Source: Phosphitispora fastidiosa | GTDB lineage: Bacteria; Bacillota; Thermincolia; Thermincolales; UBA2595 | NCBI RefSeq assembly: GCF_019008365.1 | Contig: NZ_JAHHUL010000005.1 | Location: 62,001-126,000, forward strand | DNA length: 64,000 nucleotides | Direction of reading: 5' to 3' | Shown here: in pieces, positions 17,275 to 25,650 of the stretch | How positions within the stretch are numbered: the stretch's first letter is position 1 | Layout: each line of letters opens with the position of its first letter | Notes under the pieces: generated by a model | What the model was told of the DNA's origin: nothing | What the model saw: the letters and a program-made list of their open reading frames with translations, nothing else | The model's database searches: none | Translations under genes and position numbers: made by a program

Positions 17275-18525
17275 ATGCTCTGGTGGAAAGAACGCTCACT
17301 GACAGACAGGTTTGTGGTTACCCTGCTTTCCCTGCTGATGCTTTACCCCGGTATAGACTATATACTGCGCAGTGTTTTGCCCATCCCGGTTTTTGGCTCA
17401 CTATGGGACGAGCTTACCCTGATTACCCTGTTGACACTACTTGGTCTTAAGCTTATTTTCAGTCCCCCGGAAAGGTCAACCGGGACTACCAGAGTGATGG
17501 GTCTCGTCATGGCAGCCGGCCTGGCTCTTTTAGCGCTAAATCTGACTGACCTGAAAATCAATATCGAAGGCTACCGGGCTATGTTCCAGTATATGCTGGT
17601 GTTTTTCACCGCCTTTTACCTGATACATAAAAACGAAGATGCCAAACTGCTGCTGACAGTTGCTGTCATTTTAGGGACGGTACTCGCTGTCCACGGCATC
17701 TGGCAGTACATTGTCGGCGTCCCCATGCCCGGTCGCTGGGTGGATGCCGGTGAAGCCGTGCGTACCAGGGCTTTTTCCATCATCAACAGCCCTAATGCCC
17801 TGGCAGGCCAAATGGCATTTCTGGCCCCAATCGCTCTGGGACTGGCAGCATCGGAAAAAACCTGGCCGAAAAGACTGTTGTGGCTGGCTGCTGCCGGTTT
17901 ACTGGTGCTGTGCCTGCTGTTTACCGGGACCCGGGGGGCTTGGCTGGCTTTTGCCTTTGCACTGGCAGTAATCGGGGTTATTTTCGACCGGCGTCTGCTG
18001 GCTGCCGGGGTTGTAGCTGTAATTCTGATAGTTCTGTTCGTACCGGCTGTCAGTAACCGGATTTCTTACCTTTTTACTCCTGAATATATGTCCAAAAGCG
18101 CTGCCAGCGGCCGTATCAAAAGGTGGCTGGACGCTTATGACCAGATGACCCTTGAGCCCCTGTTCGGCACAGGCCTGGGACATTACGGCGGCGCTGTGGC
18201 TGACCGGGCTTTTGGGACCCCTTCGGTTGACAATTACTATATGAAAACCCTTGCCGAAACAGGGTTGGTCGGCCTGGGGCTGTTTCTCTGGCTGGTAGGC
18301 ACAGTCCTGCACCAGGGTTATCGCGCCTGGCAGGCACTGGCTGATCCACGCTGGCGTTATGCCGCCGCTGGAATTTTTACCGGTCTCCTGGCAGTACTGT
18401 TTCACAGCGGGGTTGAGAACATATTTGAAATACCCTATTTGAGTACATATTTCTGGCTGGCGGCAGGCCTCCTGGCAGGAATGCCTTATAATGATGCCGA
18501 GGCAGGAGGTGCCGCCAATGAATAG
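17275..18525 (+). CDS. O-antigen ligase / Wzy_C domain membrane protein
   Basis: A 416-residue polytopic protein with about ten membrane helices and the O-antigen-ligase/polymerase (Wzy_C) pattern. There is a TGTRGAWLAF segment near residue 222 and an extracytoplasmic loop with GRIKRWLDAYDQM and FGTGLGHYGG, then VDNYYMKTLAETG. These Arg, His and Asn residues are characteristic of WaaL/Wzy-type enzymes that join undecaprenyl-linked glycans. In a monoderm the likely role is glycan polymerisation or glycosylation of a surface polymer or protein. It is the first gene of a trio whose coding regions overlap by a few bases. Confidence 0.8.
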   Translation: MLWWKERSLTDRFVVTLLSLLMLYPGIDYILRSVLPIPVFGSLWDELTLITLLTLLGLKLIFSPPERSTGTTRVMGLVMAAGLALLALNLTDLKINIEGYRAMFQYMLVFFTAFYLIHKNEDAKLLLTVAVILGTVLAVHGIWQYIVGVPMPGRWVDAGEAVRTRAFSIINSPNALAGQMAFLAPIALGLAASEKTWPKRLLWLAAAGLLVLCLLFTGTRGAWLAFAFALAVIGVIFDRRLLAAGVVAVILIVLFVPAVSNRISYLFTPEYMSKSAASGRIKRWLDAYDQMTLEPLFGTGLGHYGGAVADRAFGTPSVDNYYMKTLAETGLVGLGLFLWLVGTVLHQGYRAWQALADPRWRYAAAGIFTGLLAVLFHSGVENIFEIPYLSTYFWLAAGLLAGMPYNDAEAGGAANE

Positions 18526-20227
18526 ACCGGCAAAATTTGCAGTCAATACCCTTATATACATAGTCTTTGCCGGTTACCTGTTTCTACTGTATGAATTATT
18601 GATTGTCCCGGCCATTCTTGACTGGTCTCTTTATGGTATCCTTCTCTCTCTCAGTATTGCCGGGCTGCTGGTCTACGCCCTGCCCCCTGCGCACCGCAGG
18701 AACCTGAGCGTTCTGGGCCTGACATTCCTGCTGATGGTCAGAGCCCTGGACAACATCTCATTCCTGGAATGGTATTTGAGGATACCGGGAGTGCTGGCCG
18801 TTTTTATCATCCTGGGTTTTACCAGCCGGGTCCTCGGCAGGATTGCACCCACCCGTTTTCTTATAGTGTTCCTGGTAGCCCTGGTTATCAATTTCAGCAT
18901 CACCCTGGACGAGGTGCCTCTCTGGAGCGAATTCAGCATCAAGTGGCGCAGCCCTGTACTCTACCTGCAGGGCGGCACTGTCGACTACTTCCCGCTGCAG
19001 TCTGCTGACCTGAATGAAGATGGGATGGCAGAAATTATCACCCAGGGAAACCTAAAGGCTGTGGAAAAAGCACGCGAGAACCCCCTGGACAGAGATAAAG
19101 AAAACAAACTGCTGTGGAATGAGAATAATGAATATATGGTATTTGGCTGGAACGGGCGGACCTTTGACCAGTTGGAAAGCACCGGTTATTCACCAAAGCT
19201 TTTGGTCGGTGCCCTGCAGAGGGACTATATTAATTTCCCTTATTATACCACAGACTGGAGCCGGTCAGAAGAAACCCTGAAACAGAATCTCAATCCCCTC
19301 GCTGACCTGGACGACATTGTCAGCAAAACTATGCGTTTTGGAGATGCTCCTTTTTATAACCTGGCCCTCAGTCTGGATAGTACCCGAATGAGACAGGAAA
19401 GCTGGAACCGCCTGATAAACGGCATGGTTCAACAGCAGGAGGCGTCCCCAGCGAAGGATGTTCCAGTGTCATCAGTAAAGATCTCGGAACCTTTCGAACT
19501 CTCTGCTGAAATCACAAATTCACAATTGCAGGGAACTTTTGCCGGAGAACAATTCTCTGAGACCACAGAAGCTACCGCCATTCTCGGCGCCGGACGCCTG
19601 CTAAGTGGCATCTCCGCCCAGTTGGCAGTCCTGGGGACCAAACTCCAGATACTGAATGTCAGCCCTTCAGGTGAAATTAAACTAATTAACGAAATCACCG
19701 GGGAACAGATACCTGACATTAGCAGCGCTGAAGCGCTGCTGGCTGATGTGGATGCCGACGGTACAGATGAGCTGATGCTGAATACTGAACAGGCCAGGAT
19801 CCTGAAACTGGATGATGCAGGCAGCTGGAAAGTACTCTGGGCCAGCACGGATGATAGTTTCCGTTTTGAGGGGTTCGCCTCACTGGGCCCGGATCAGAAG
19901 CCACACATTATCGCACTCTCCAAGAGTAATGTCCGCAACAACAGGACCCGTTTCATGACGGGTTATGAATATACTTCACAGGGGCTGCAGCAAAAGTGGC
20001 GGGTGTTCTCGGGAATGATTAACCTGACTGCGGCAGATTTTGACGGTGATCAGGAAAATGAGTTGGCAGGTTCCGTCTATAAAAAGCATGTGGTCATGGT
20101 GCTGGAGAAACACCGCCTGCCGGTAGTTCCGGCCTTATACGGCCTAACCCTGCTGCTGATACTCACAGGAATTGGCATCAGGCTAAGACAACCTCACACC
20201 AGGGAAAGGGGTGGTGCAGATGTATAA
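18518..20227 (+). CDS. Membrane protein with extracytoplasmic FG-GAP/VCBS-like repeats
   Basis: About 569 residues. Four or five membrane helices occupy residues 8-130, then an extracytoplasmic region runs to about 540, and one further helix closes the protein (VVPALYGLTLLLILTGIGI). The extracytoplasmic part has calcium-binding-like Asp-rich loops of the FG-GAP/integrin repeat type: ADLNEDGMAEII, LADVDADGTDELML and AADFDGDQENELAG. These suggest a beta-propeller. The start ATG at 18518 follows GGAGGTGCCGCC and overlaps the ligase stop codon by 8 bp. The function is unknown; the coupling suggests work with the ligase at the cell surface. Confidence 0.7.
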   Translation: MNRPAKFAVNTLIYIVFAGYLFLLYELLIVPAILDWSLYGILLSLSIAGLLVYALPPAHRRNLSVLGLTFLLMVRALDNISFLEWYLRIPGVLAVFIILGFTSRVLGRIAPTRFLIVFLVALVINFSITLDEVPLWSEFSIKWRSPVLYLQGGTVDYFPLQSADLNEDGMAEIITQGNLKAVEKARENPLDRDKENKLLWNENNEYMVFGWNGRTFDQLESTGYSPKLLVGALQRDYINFPYYTTDWSRSEETLKQNLNPLADLDDIVSKTMRFGDAPFYNLALSLDSTRMRQESWNRLINGMVQQQEASPAKDVPVSSVKISEPFELSAEITNSQLQGTFAGEQFSETTEATAILGAGRLLSGISAQLAVLGTKLQILNVSPSGEIKLINEITGEQIPDISSAEALLADVDADGTDELMLNTEQARILKLDDAGSWKVLWASTDDSFRFEGFASLGPDQKPHIIALSKSNVRNNRTRFMTGYEYTSQGLQQKWRVFSGMINLTAADFDGDQENELAGSVYKKHVVMVLEKHRLPVVPALYGLTLLLILTGIGIRLRQPHTRERGGADV

Positions 20228-21014
20228 GAAAACCATGCTGCCGTTCTTTCTAGTCCTGGTAATACTTATTTTTTCCGGTGGGTGTACCTATAAGTCTGGG
20301 CCTAAAACTATGCCCCAGGGTGCAGTAACGGAAAAGGTGAAAACGCTTTTGCCTGACCCTGAAAATACGGCGGAACTCCTGAAAGAGGCTGCCGCCAAAA
20401 CCGACCGCGAAGGCCGCAGGTTCTGGTTTCAGGGCTGGACTTCCTCAAAAATACAAAAAAGAAAGACCACCAGTATGTTCAACCAGGGTACAGTCGACCG
20501 GGATAAAGGCTTTATCATTGATTCCAGTATCCTGCAAAAGAAATACACCTATTACCGGTGGAACGATAAGCTCTATGTAAATAAATACGGAAAGTGGCGG
20601 CGTGCCGGATCTGACCAGGTTCCCCCCGACCCCTTTGCCGGATTCGAAAAGCTTACCGCAGCCGCAGAAAAAATGCGCCAGCTTCCCAATGAAATAATAA
20701 TGGGCCAACAGTGTCTGGTCCTTCAGGCTGAGCTCAAGGATTCCGAAATAGCCCAACTGGCGCCTACAGGTATTGAACTGCCTGAAGACAGCTACTCCCA
20801 GGGCCTGTTGGACAGGGCTGCAATGGTCTTAACGGTGTGGATAGGAACAGAGGATAATTTTATCTATCAATATAAAACCAGTCTGGAAATGCCTGTTCCG
20901 GGAGCCGGAAGCCTGACCCAGGAGACCTTTTATAAGTTCTGGGACTACAACAGCCCCAGTGTCCAGCTAACCACCCCGGATCGTGTGGAGCGGTATCTGG
21001 ATGAAGAATCATAA
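20220..21014 (+). CDS. Lipoprotein of unknown function
   Basis: About 264 residues, with a short basic start, a hydrophobic helix and a lipobox ending in FSGGC near residue 23, so a membrane-anchored lipoprotein. The mature part is rich in aromatic and charged residues (RWNDKLYVNKYGKWRRAG) and has a predicted beta-rich fold reminiscent of LolA/LppX-like lipid-binding barrels, but no motif is decisive. Its ATG overlaps the stop of the FG-GAP-like gene (ATGTATAA), completing the coupled trio. An alternative GTG start lies 9 bp upstream in frame. Confidence 0.65.
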   Translation: MYKKTMLPFFLVLVILIFSGGCTYKSGPKTMPQGAVTEKVKTLLPDPENTAELLKEAAAKTDREGRRFWFQGWTSSKIQKRKTTSMFNQGTVDRDKGFIIDSSILQKKYTYYRWNDKLYVNKYGKWRRAGSDQVPPDPFAGFEKLTAAAEKMRQLPNEIIMGQQCLVLQAELKDSEIAQLAPTGIELPEDSYSQGLLDRAAMVLTVWIGTEDNFIYQYKTSLEMPVPGAGSLTQETFYKFWDYNSPSVQLTTPDRVERYLDEES

Positions 21015-21022
21015 GACAGGCT

Positions 21023-21271
21023 CGGAAATGGCCGGAATGCATATGGTGAGCCATTGTACCGATTTTCCGCAGTGGCGCCGGAGAAATTTAACCTTATTCC
21101 TGGCGAAGTACGGGAACACCGCCAATTCGCCATCCGTGGCTCAATGGCGGCGCGGGCCGTCCGTGGCCCGCGTCCCGTATTTCGCTTAGCGCAATTGCGG
21201 TAAAATTTCTCACGGCGTCACTGCCAGGAAAATCTTGTACAACACCTCACCATATTCCACGGTCATTTCCG
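21023..21271. repeat. 249-bp imperfect inverted-repeat element (MITE-like)
   Basis: The element begins CGGAAATGGCCG and ends with the inverted counterpart CGGTCATTTCCG. Both arms continue with ATATGGTGAG, TTGTAC, GATTTTCC, CAGTG(G/A)CGCCG and AGAAATTT over roughly 100 bp. The centre is a GC-rich hairpin (CGCGGGCC, CCGTCCGTGGCCCGCG). It has no coding capacity. The end sequence is shared with the short palindrome at 2652-2685. It lies directly after the lipoprotein stop codon. Confidence 0.75.
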
Positions 21272-21339
21272 AAACCAATGATTGAAATTTTTTTTCCTTT
21301 AATCGTATGGATTCATCGACCGCACCAAACATTGAAGTT

Positions 21340-21373
21340 AAAGCCTTTGCAAGATAGTCGCAAAGGCTTTTTT
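21340..21373 (+). terminator. Rho-independent terminator downstream of the trio
   Basis: AAAGCCTTTGC pairs perfectly with GCAAAGGCTTT around a nine-base loop, and further T residues follow. It lies 326 bp after the lipoprotein stop codon, beyond the inverted-repeat element. The rest of the 21015-21640 gap holds no convincing gene. Confidence 0.8.
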
Positions 21374-21509
21374 GTAGAAAAACAGAAACCTATGACACAG
21401 CGCACTGTTCAAGAAACACATCAGCCACTCCCTCACCTCTTAAATAAAATGAAAGGGTGCCCCATTTACTTAAGGCAAATTCTATTTCCGGGATATCTAT
21501 TATCAAGAT

Positions 21510-21621
21510 AGGGGTAGATGTGTTCTGAAAGGCGGTGTCTGTCGTCCGCCCGGCCCACGACCCGCGAAGCGGGAGTGGATGCCGGCGGAGACGTTGCCCG
21601 CCGGAAGAACATATCTACCCC
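21510..21621. repeat. 112-bp imperfect palindrome between convergent genes
   Basis: The ends are GGGGTAGATGTGTTCT and its inverted counterpart (GGAAGAACATATCTACCCC). The centre is a GC-rich hairpin, CCCGCGAAGCGGG. The right-hand end, GGAAGAACATATCTACC, resembles the inner right arm of the 7.4 kb element, GGAACATATCTGCC. It lies just downstream of the subtilisin gene and could also act as its terminator. Confidence 0.6.
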
Positions 21622-21640
21622 TTTTTAGATTGTAATTCTC

Positions 21641-22981
21641 TCAAAATAGAATTTCTCCCGCCCCCTGCGCGTCAGCCTCAAATCCTAAATCCACCGCATT
21701 ACTCACTACCTGCTCTTTCACCTCATCAGGCATCCAGTCAGGATTCTGTTCCAAAAGCAAGGCAGCGGTTCCTGATACCACCGGAGTTGCCATAGATGTC
21801 CCCGAAGCGGTAATATAGTATTCAGATATAGCAGCTTGCGCAGGTTTTACCGGCGTTTTTGCCATTGAGGCGGCTTTGGGTTTACCGCCAGAATTAATAT
21901 TCTTTTTGGGTAAATATGACGTATCTGCAGCCAGAGACGTGATCCCAACTCCCGGAGCAGCCAAATCAGGTTTGCTTAATCCATCAATGGTTGGCCCGCG
22001 GCTGGAAAACTCGGCGATAACATCATCCCCCATATCGATCGTTCCCAGGTCATCTGCTGCTCCCACAGTAATTATCCTTGGGTTGATTCCCGGTGTGCCT
22101 ATGGTCCCCGGTTCCGGTCCGCTGTTTCCGGCAGCTGCCACTACCACCAGTCCGGCATCCCAGGCTGCTTCAACGGCCTGACTCATTGGGTCTGTAGTGT
22201 AAGATTCTTTAGCCACAGCGCCAAGGGACAGGTTAACAACCTTGATATTGTATACCGCCTTGTTCTGTACTACCCACTGAACTCCGGCAATTACGTTGCT
22301 AATCGGGCCGCTGCCTTTCGCGTTCAGTACCTTGACACCTACCAAATCAGCTTCCGGCGCCACTCCCTTATATTGCCCGCCAGATTCTGTCCCATTTCCC
22401 GCTATAATGCCTGCCACATGAGTACCATGGCCGCAATCATCATAAGGAGAGGTCTTTTTCTTCACAAAATCTTTGAATCCTATTATCCGGTTATTGGGCT
22501 CAACCAGGTCCGGATGCGGATAAATCCCGGTGTCGATAACAGCTACGGTAACCCCTTGACCCGTTAACCCTGCTTCCCAGGCAGCAGGTGCATTAATTGC
22601 GGGGACTGCAGTATCCAGACAGGTTTGGACTTCAGCGTCATAGGTGATTTTGATGACGTCATTATCCTGAGCCATTTTTTCGATGGCTGCAGCAGGTAAA
22701 TCAGCAGAGAAACCCTTGATTATGGAGAGGTTATGCCTTATTTGGCCGCCCCTCTGCTGCACCCAGGTTTTATGCTTTTGCTGCAAACCCTGCTGTGTCT
22801 GAATTATTACGGGGATTACGGAATCAGGACTTTCGTCAATTTTGCCGGCCAATTCAGCAGAGATTTTTTCATGAGAGTTCTTTTCAGGGGCAGCAAACGA
22901 TGATGTGGAAATAGAGAAAATTGACAGGAGCAGAAGTATAGTTAGGAGCAATGTTATTGCCTTGGTAAATCGCTTGTTCAC
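21641..22981 (-). CDS. Secreted subtilisin-like serine protease (S8) with I9 propeptide
   Basis: About 446 residues. A classical signal peptide covers the first 30 residues, a propeptide-inhibitor (I9-like) domain follows to about 115, then a subtilase domain. The catalytic triad is visible: Asp near 150 (VAVIDTG), His near 185 (GHGTHVAG) and Ser near 396 (GTSMATP), with the oxyanion Asn in AAAGNSGPE. An insertion rich in Lys, Ala, Pro and Ser (about 355-385) precedes the Ser motif. The start is a GTG at 22981 after GGAGGTGG; an upstream in-frame ATG at 23011 has no ribosome binding site. It is expected to be exported and self-processed. Confidence 0.93.
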   Translation of the reverse strand: MNKRFTKAITLLLTILLLLSIFSISTSSFAAPEKNSHEKISAELAGKIDESPDSVIPVIIQTQQGLQQKHKTWVQQRGGQIRHNLSIIKGFSADLPAAAIEKMAQDNDVIKITYDAEVQTCLDTAVPAINAPAAWEAGLTGQGVTVAVIDTGIYPHPDLVEPNNRIIGFKDFVKKKTSPYDDCGHGTHVAGIIAGNGTESGGQYKGVAPEADLVGVKVLNAKGSGPISNVIAGVQWVVQNKAVYNIKVVNLSLGAVAKESYTTDPMSQAVEAAWDAGLVVVAAAGNSGPEPGTIGTPGINPRIITVGAADDLGTIDMGDDVIAEFSSRGPTIDGLSKPDLAAPGVGITSLAADTSYLPKKNINSGGKPKAASMAKTPVKPAQAAISEYYITASGTSMATPVVSGTAALLLEQNPDWMPDEVKEQVVSNAVDLGFEADAQGAGEILF

Positions 22982-23055
22982 TTTTCCACCTCCTTTCACG
23001 TTACTTTGCATGCCAATATTTTACTACATAACCCATATGTTTCCATACATTTTGG

Positions 23056-23133
23056 TTTAAAATACCGCTTTCAGGGCTCAAAAAGCGGCTTTCAAGGGAC
23101 AACCGGTATTATATGATAAAGCGGTATTTTAAA
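23056..23133. repeat. 78-bp element with perfect 16-bp inverted ends
   Basis: TTTAAAATACCGCTTT at 23056-23071 is exactly complementary to 23118-23133. The 46 bases between contain further AAGCGG/CCGGTA echoes. It lies between the subtilisin start and the hemY terminator, and might be a MITE-like remnant or an operator for the subtilisin gene. Confidence 0.65.
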
Positions 23134-23158
23134 TAGTTCTGCCGCCTTGTCTTTTTTT

Positions 23159-23212
23159 CCAAAAAAAATCGGGGCAGCTGTAGTTCCGAAAGAAGGAACT
23201 AAGCTACCCCTA
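23159..23212 (-). terminator. Terminator of the hem operon
   Basis: On the minus strand GGGGTAGCTTAGTTCC pairs with GGAACTACAGCTGCCCC with one bulge, followed by GATTTTTTTT. It begins 13 bp after the hemY stop codon. Confidence 0.85.
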
Positions 23213-23224
23213 TCTCTGATGTTA

Positions 23225-24646
23225 TTAAATACCAAGGTATTCCAAAGCCCCTTGAGCTGCCTTTTTCCCCACATTGATACAATCCGGGACACCTACTCCC
23301 CGGTAGGAGCCGCCGGCCACAAAAAACCCGGGATTGGCTGCAGCCCTGGCTTCAATAGCAGCCACCCTGTCCAGATGGCCTATTGTATATTGAGGCATAC
23401 CCTTGACCCACCGGAAAATTTTGTGCATTACAGGGGCAGCAGTAAGACCGATAATATCCTTCAATTCATCAAGCACCATCTTTAGCAAGGTTTCATCATC
23501 CTGAAACACCAATTCCTGGTTCATGGCCCCGCCAACAAAAGCCCTGATGAGTACATGCTCCTTATCCGGGGTACGGTAGTCCCACTTTGTTGAGCTATAA
23601 GTTCCGGCCTTGATTTTCCTTTTCTCCGAGATAGGCACGATAAATCCAAAGGCTTCCAGGGATGAACCTACATCAGAACGCCTAAAGGCTAGGTTCACAG
23701 TAGCCGATGTAGCCTGAGGGATTCCTGCCAGATTATCTGACATGGCTTTATCCATATCTTCTACCACTTTGGCTGCCTCATGAGCCGGTGCGGTTACGAT
23801 TACGGCATCGGCAGCAACCGGTTCCATGCCGTCTATATGAATCATGTACCCACCGCCGGTTTTCTGCTCAATGTGGGTGACGGTTTTTCCGGTAAGAATC
23901 TTGTTAGGCTCCAGTTTTGCCGCCATTGTATCGGTCAGCTCCCCCATGCCTCCGACAAAAGTCATGAAAAAGGTTTTTTTCGGCTTTCCGGGCTCCGGCG
24001 GCTTGGGTTTTGGCATCTTTCCACGAGCTGCCAGCATTGCCCTGAGAAGGCTTCCGTAGTTCTGTTCCATCTGAATAAACCTGGGGAAGGTTGCCTTGAG
24101 GCTCATCTTGTCAGGATCCCCGGCATGAATCCCCCCGATTAGAGGCTCTGCTATTTTATCCAGCGCCTCTTTACCCAGCCGGCGGTTAACAAAACTGCCC
24201 AGGGTCTCATCCCCATCTGTCTGTTTTTTGGGGATAAAGAAGTCAAAGGCCATACGTATTTTACCTGGCCAGGAAATTAACGGACTCAGGGCAAAAGGTA
24301 CCAGTTTGGTGGGGACCAGACCCATCAGCCCATCGGGAAGCCTATTCAGCCTTTTATTGGCAAAAACATAAGTCCGCTTGCTGGCCTCATTACTGCCCAT
24401 GATGCGGTCTTCTATCCCTGTCTCCCTGGCCATATCGAAACAGCCGGGTTTATCTGCCAGGAAACAGTCCGGCCCGCCTTCCACTGTATATCCGTCAATC
24501 TGCTCGGTCCAGATTTTACCGCCCAGGCGATTATCTTTTTCAACAAGGAGATAATCCACCTTTTCTCCGGACTCCAGCGCCTTCTGCAGCATATATGCAG
24601 CTGACAGTCCGGTGATTCCGCCACCGATTACAACTACCTTTTTCAT
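23225..24646 (-). CDS. hemY: Protoporphyrinogen/coproporphyrinogen III oxidase, HemY type
   Basis: About 473 residues. The N-terminal VVVIGGGITGLSAAY is the FAD-binding motif; EGGPDCFLADKPG, GDEVLGSF-like SFVNRRLG and the C-terminal FVAGGSYRGVGVPDCI box are typical of HemY. The flavoenzyme removes six electrons and protons from the porphyrinogen, with O2 or another acceptor. In Firmicutes the HemY orthologue acts on coproporphyrinogen III (CgoX), before iron insertion; that is the likely reaction here though not provable from sequence. The start is the ATG at 24646 with GGTGG upstream, two codons inside a TTG. It is the last gene of marR-hemE-hemH-hemY. Confidence 0.93.
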   Translation of the reverse strand: MKKVVVIGGGITGLSAAYMLQKALESGEKVDYLLVEKDNRLGGKIWTEQIDGYTVEGGPDCFLADKPGCFDMARETGIEDRIMGSNEASKRTYVFANKRLNRLPDGLMGLVPTKLVPFALSPLISWPGKIRMAFDFFIPKKQTDGDETLGSFVNRRLGKEALDKIAEPLIGGIHAGDPDKMSLKATFPRFIQMEQNYGSLLRAMLAARGKMPKPKPPEPGKPKKTFFMTFVGGMGELTDTMAAKLEPNKILTGKTVTHIEQKTGGGYMIHIDGMEPVAADAVIVTAPAHEAAKVVEDMDKAMSDNLAGIPQATSATVNLAFRRSDVGSSLEAFGFIVPISEKRKIKAGTYSSTKWDYRTPDKEHVLIRAFVGGAMNQELVFQDDETLLKMVLDELKDIIGLTAAPVMHKIFRWVKGMPQYTIGHLDRVAAIEARAAANPGFFVAGGSYRGVGVPDCINVGKKAAQGALEYLGI

Positions 24647-24665
24647 GCTCAACCACCCCGTTTTC

Positions 24666-25625
24666 TTAGTGATGTTCTTTGCTGTCCAACTCCCTCAACA
24701 CTATATCTGCCATAGCCCTGATGAAGAGTTCTGCGGTGTTCAACGCAGCTGACCTGTGGAAATTAAGCCCAATTGATTGGGCGTGTTTTTTTTGGGCTAT
24801 GTCAATATCATAAAGGGTCTCAATGTGGTCGGAAACAAACCCGATTGGTACTACCATGACATCTCTGGCCCCATTTTCCCGGAGGCGTTCCATGACATCT
24901 TCCACCATGGGGCCCAGCCATTCCCCGCGGCCGCCTCCCTTGCTTTGGTATGCAGTTTGCCAATTGCTGAGATGAAGCTTCTCCACAACCTGCTTCACTG
25001 CGGAATCAAACTGAGCGACATAGGGATCGCCGCCTCTGATATATTCTACAGGCAGTGAATGGGCGCTGAAGATGACCGGAATATCTGCCCTTTGCTCTTC
25101 GGGGAAGTGTTCCAGACCCTGAATAACCCTCTCGGCAGCTGCATCTATAAACAGCCTGTTGGCGTACAGCGGCCCTGCCACCACGGTCTCCGGAAACCTT
25201 GCTCCCTCCGGCAGGCTGCTTTTGATTTCGGAAATTGCCTTGTCCAGTTCATCTTGGTAGGCGCCGGTACTAACTTTTGAGAAAAAAGGTGCAAGGCTGA
25301 CCGCAATAATCTTCTCTACCCCGCTGTCAATCAATTCTGCAAGGCCTTCCCTGATAAAGGGATGCCAATGACACATACCAACTGTCACCCGGTAATTTCT
25401 GTTGCCGGCACAGAGGTATTTCTCCAGTCCCCTGGCCTGTTCCCGGGTTATTTCAGGTAGTGGAGAATGACCACCAATCAACCGGTAACGGGCTTTGACC
25501 TTTTCCACCAGCTCAGGCGGAGGCGTCCTGCCTCCCATTAAGTTTTTCATAAACGGCTCGATAGCTTCAGGGGCATCCGGGCCCCCGAAGGCCATGAGCA
25601 GCACACCTATGGGACTGACACTCAA
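24666..25625 (-). CDS. hemH: Ferrochelatase (coproporphyrin ferrochelatase likely)
   Basis: A 319-residue chelatase with the family features GVLLMAFGGPDAPE at the N-terminus, HSPLPEIT, and the conserved His in IFSAHSLP near residue 184. PIGFVSDHIETLYDID carries the second-site Glu. It inserts Fe2+ into a porphyrin ring in the cytosol; by Firmicute precedent the substrate is coproporphyrin III. It lacks the long C-terminal extension seen in eukaryotic enzymes. The start is a TTG after AGGAGG. It follows hemE by 25 bp and precedes hemY by about 20 bp, in the classical hemEHY order of Bacillus. Confidence 0.94.
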   Translation of the reverse strand: MSVSPIGVLLMAFGGPDAPEAIEPFMKNLMGGRTPPPELVEKVKARYRLIGGHSPLPEITREQARGLEKYLCAGNRNYRVTVGMCHWHPFIREGLAELIDSGVEKIIAVSLAPFFSKVSTGAYQDELDKAISEIKSSLPEGARFPETVVAGPLYANRLFIDAAAERVIQGLEHFPEEQRADIPVIFSAHSLPVEYIRGGDPYVAQFDSAVKQVVEKLHLSNWQTAYQSKGGGRGEWLGPMVEDVMERLRENGARDVMVVPIGFVSDHIETLYDIDIAQKKHAQSIGLNFHRSAALNTAELFIRAMADIVLRELDSKEHH

Positions 25626-25650
25626 CCTAATCCCTCCTCATCTGCGTTCC

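Noticed and set aside
17899-18561. 220-residue minus-strand frame across the O-antigen-ligase-like gene
   Set aside because: Low-complexity Pro/Gln-rich translation opposite a well-supported membrane protein gene; a shadow frame.
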